NCBI GenBank assembly: GCA_021163015.1
Contig: JAGGXO010000002.1
Coordinates: forward strand, 1 to 7,038
Direction: 5' to 3'
DNA length: 7,038 bases
Source: Candidatus Bipolaricaulota bacterium
GTDB lineage: Bacteria > Bipolaricaulota > Bipolaricaulia > UBA7950 > UBA9294
Translations under genes and position numbers: made by a program
Shown here: one piece after another, positions 5,241 through 7,038 of the stretch
How positions within the stretch are numbered: position 1 is the stretch's first letter
Layout of the letters: each line of letters begins with the position of its first letter
The notes under the pieces: generated by a model
What the model was told of the DNA's origin: nothing
What the model saw: only the letters and a program-made list of their open reading frames with translations
Database searches by the model: none

Positions 5241-6427
5241 AGCTAACGAAGAGATTGGCGATTCTCTACCTGGCACTAGTCCTCGTTTCGCTCTTGGCCG
5301 TCCCCTCCCTTGCACAAGAGAACATCACCCTCCCCGCCACCATCCCGGCGTTCAACCAGGCATACAGCAATGCAAACGGTTACTGGGGAGAGTGTGAGAT
5401 GGGAACGAACGGGTGCCCGGACAGCATCGCCACTGCCGGATGCCTCATCACCGCTTTTTCAATGGTCCTCGGCTACTACGACGTTAACCTCTTCATCCCG
5501 CGAGAGGCATCATGCACAGCCACAGCACGCACGGGAATGGATCCTGGAATCCTGAACGACTGGTTGAAAACACACGACGGGTATGGAAAGTGCGGCAGTG
5601 ACATCGGATCCTGCTGCCTTGAGTGGACCCACCTTCCACCGCAAGTCTCAACAACACAGTATGTCAATCGAAGTGAGAATGGCATCGCTAGCACGGCAGA
5701 GCGCGTGATCGACGAGTCGCTGCGCCAGGGTTATCCGGTTATCTGTGGTGTCAACTGGGGAAGCTACTGCCACGGTTCGACCACGCAGACCGAGGATTGC
5801 CACTGGGTGGTAATCACGGGAAAGAAGGGCGAGACGTACACGATCATAGACCCGTACAACCGTAACAAGGACGATGCGGCTGGAGTGAGGACGACCCTCG
5901 ATCACGGCACGTTCGGCTCCTACACGATCGATCGCTACGTCGTCGTCAAGGGGACCGTCCCCTCCTCTCGCTTGTCCAGCGTGCGCCTCTCCCTCTCGCT
6001 CTCTCGAATCGGGCTCACTCAGGCAACCTCACTCACGATAGCCGGAGCAGACCCCAACGCTCAGATGCTGCTCTACGTTCGGGTCACCGATCCGCACGGG
6101 AATGTGAAATACGTTTACTACAGATCCGCTGGTGATGCTAATTTGAGCCATGCGCGGGAAAAGCGCAGTTTCTATCCGGCAGCGCGATCGTTCTCCAATG
6201 GGACGTTTATGTTGTACAAGGCGAGTACCGCTGGAGAGGAACCTGGAACATGGACGTGGGAGGTGTGGGCTGAAGACCCGCAGAATCCGGGAGCAACGTA
6301 CGGATACAACATCACCGCCTACACAATCCGTTCTTCGCCCGCACAGGCGGCAAGAGGGATCGCCATCGCCCTGGTACTGGCAATATTCATCGCTTCACTA
6401 ATCTACGTATCCATTCTGCTGAGATAA
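5237..6427 (+). CDS. Exported C39-like cysteine peptidase with Ig-like domain and C-terminal membrane anchor
   Basis: The 396-residue protein has a signal peptide (basic MKLTKR, hydrophobic core to about residue 24, likely cleavage near SLA-Q27). A papain-like C39_2-type domain follows at about 33-237. Its likely catalytic residues are Q41 (oxyanion, in PAFNQ), C69 (TAGCLITAFSMVLGYY), H189 (CHWVVITG) and D205 (TIIDPY). Residues about 248-365 are strand-rich and resemble an immunoglobulin-like domain. Residues 373-394 form a hydrophobic helix ending in a single Arg, so the protein is probably held at the outer face of the membrane. The peptidase domain has ten cysteines, unusual for the family, and disulfides are likely outside the cell. 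The GTG start overlaps the flavoprotein stop (GTGA). C39_2 proteins include peptidases of unknown substrate; the bacteriocin-export type is unlikely because there is no ABC transporter part. Confidence 0.82.
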   Translation: MKLTKRLAILYLALVLVSLLAVPSLAQENITLPATIPAFNQAYSNANGYWGECEMGTNGCPDSIATAGCLITAFSMVLGYYDVNLFIPREASCTATARTGMDPGILNDWLKTHDGYGKCGSDIGSCCLEWTHLPPQVSTTQYVNRSENGIASTAERVIDESLRQGYPVICGVNWGSYCHGSTTQTEDCHWVVITGKKGETYTIIDPYNRNKDDAAGVRTTLDHGTFGSYTIDRYVVVKGTVPSSRLSSVRLSLSLSRIGLTQATSLTIAGADPNAQMLLYVRVTDPHGNVKYVYYRSAGDANLSHAREKRSFYPAARSFSNGTFMLYKASTAGEEPGTWTWEVWAEDPQNPGATYGYNITAYTIRSSPAQAARGIAIALVLAIFIASLIYVSILLR

Positions 6428-7038
6428 GGGACGTGAGCCTTCTTCTTGCTCAAGCGTGGCATCTGCGGAGAGAAGCTCAGAGTAAGCGCGTCGAGCGAAC
6501 AGACACTAGTGCACTCACCACACTTTATGCAATTGTGGTCGTCGTAGTCTTCATATGGCTTCAATCCCATCGGGCAAGCATCGGTGCACACATTGCAGCG
6601 TGCACAACGATTGCTATCGAGCTTCAGATGTAGAAAGCTCACCCGGTTAAACAGCGACAGGATCGCGCCCATCGGACAGAGGTAGCGACACCAGAATCGA
6701 GCAATGAGCACCATCCCAATGAGAACTACTCCCAGGGAGATCATGTGGATGATGAACGGCTTGTTGACATGCGCCACCCCGAGGAAGAGATACGGAATCG
6801 ATGCTTCGATCGAAGCAGCCGGGCAGATCTTGCAAAACATCGTGTCGGCAAGCGCCCACGCAGCGACGATCGTCCCCACAAGCACCGCGTACTTTGTGTA
6901 AGAGAAGCTCTTGACGATGCGCGCCTTGTTGAACGAGAGCAGGTCGTTCAATGTTCCGAATGGACAGAACCAGCCGCAGAACCCTCGTCCGAGGACGAGG
7001 CCGTAAGCGACGATCGTCCCAATCCAGAAGTAGGGGAC
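6403..7038 (-). CDS. NapH/polyferredoxin-like membrane 4Fe-4S protein (N-terminus outside window)
   Basis: The minus-strand frame is open from the right edge to a TAG at 6403-6405, giving the last 211 residues. They contain the membrane-protein motif FCGWFCPFG (20-28), hydrophobic segments at about 50-67 and 94-115, FCKICPAAS (68-76) and FWCRYLCPMG (115-124). Two ferredoxin motifs then follow: C145-x2-C148-x2-C151-x3-C155-P and C170-x2-C173-x2-C176-x3-C180. This order is typical of the Fer4_5 family (NapH, YccM, CcoG-like), where a membrane-embedded Cys-rich part and two [4Fe-4S] clusters pass electrons, usually to a periplasmic or membrane reductase. The partner is not visible. The last Cys is followed by Ser rather than the usual Pro, a mild variation. 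A TTG at 6951 is not the start, because the conserved CGWFCPFG lies upstream of it. The 3' end overlaps the peptidase gene by 25 bases. Confidence 0.9.
   Translation of the reverse strand, partial: VPYFWIGTIVAYGLVLGRGFCGWFCPFGTLNDLLSFNKARIVKSFSYTKYAVLVGTIVAAWALADTMFCKICPAASIEASIPYLFLGVAHVNKPFIIHMISLGVVLIGMVLIARFWCRYLCPMGAILSLFNRVSFLHLKLDSNRCARCNVCTDACPMGLKPYEDYDDHNCIKCGECTSVCSLDALTLSFSPQMPRLSKKKAHVPYLSRMDT

Noticed and set aside
1..7038. Prophage, defence island or mobile element
   Set aside because: Apart from the MuF-like motif there is no integrase, transposase, terminase, portal, terminal repeat or attachment-like duplication, and the neighbours are housekeeping genes.

Overview
The window is an ordinary-looking stretch of a bacterial chromosome with moderate GC, a little over half by eye. 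It holds compact, partly overlapping genes on both strands, ATG and GTG starts, and purine-rich Shine-Dalgarno sites. I see no tRNA, rRNA, CRISPR array, transposase or integrase. The gene mix (ComEA-like protein, SurE, RsmD, a COG2509-type flavoprotein, a C39-like peptidase and a polyferredoxin-type membrane Fe-S protein) fits an uncultured, probably anaerobic bacterium. An assignment to a phylum such as Bipolaricaulota would be a guess.

Layout. Bases 1-158 hold the C-terminal end of a rightward gene for a beta-rich, probably exported protein. A gene-poor convergent spacer (159-395) follows. Next is a leftward pair (1285 to 396): a small protein with a CPxCxxLHGK motif like that of phage MuF-type head proteins, translationally coupled through an ATGA overlap to a short ComEA-like DNA-binding membrane protein. 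A 103-base divergent promoter region (1286-1388) separates this pair from a rightward single-repeat GDT1/TMEM165 membrane protein (1389-1664). That gene meets, tail to tail, a leftward rsmD-surE pair (3078 to 1671) in which surE starts inside the 3' end of rsmD.

A second divergent region (3079-3156) leads into a tightly coupled rightward trio: a HAD-superfamily hydrolase, a COG2509-type FAD-dependent dehydrogenase, and an exported, membrane-anchored C39-like cysteine peptidase. Both junctions are 4-base stop/start overlaps. The trio overlaps at its 3' end with a leftward NapH/polyferredoxin-like membrane iron-sulfur protein that runs off the right edge.

Two anomalies stand out. The flavoprotein gene carries a single in-frame TAA at codon 174, while the rest of its frame is intact and conserved on both sides. 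RsmD has GPPY where the family has the catalytic [D/N]PP[Y/F] motif. Both can be explained by one base change, so sequence error must be excluded before reading biology into them. The most original item is the pairing of the MuF-like Cys protein with ComEA. I did not find a clear new defence or mobile system.
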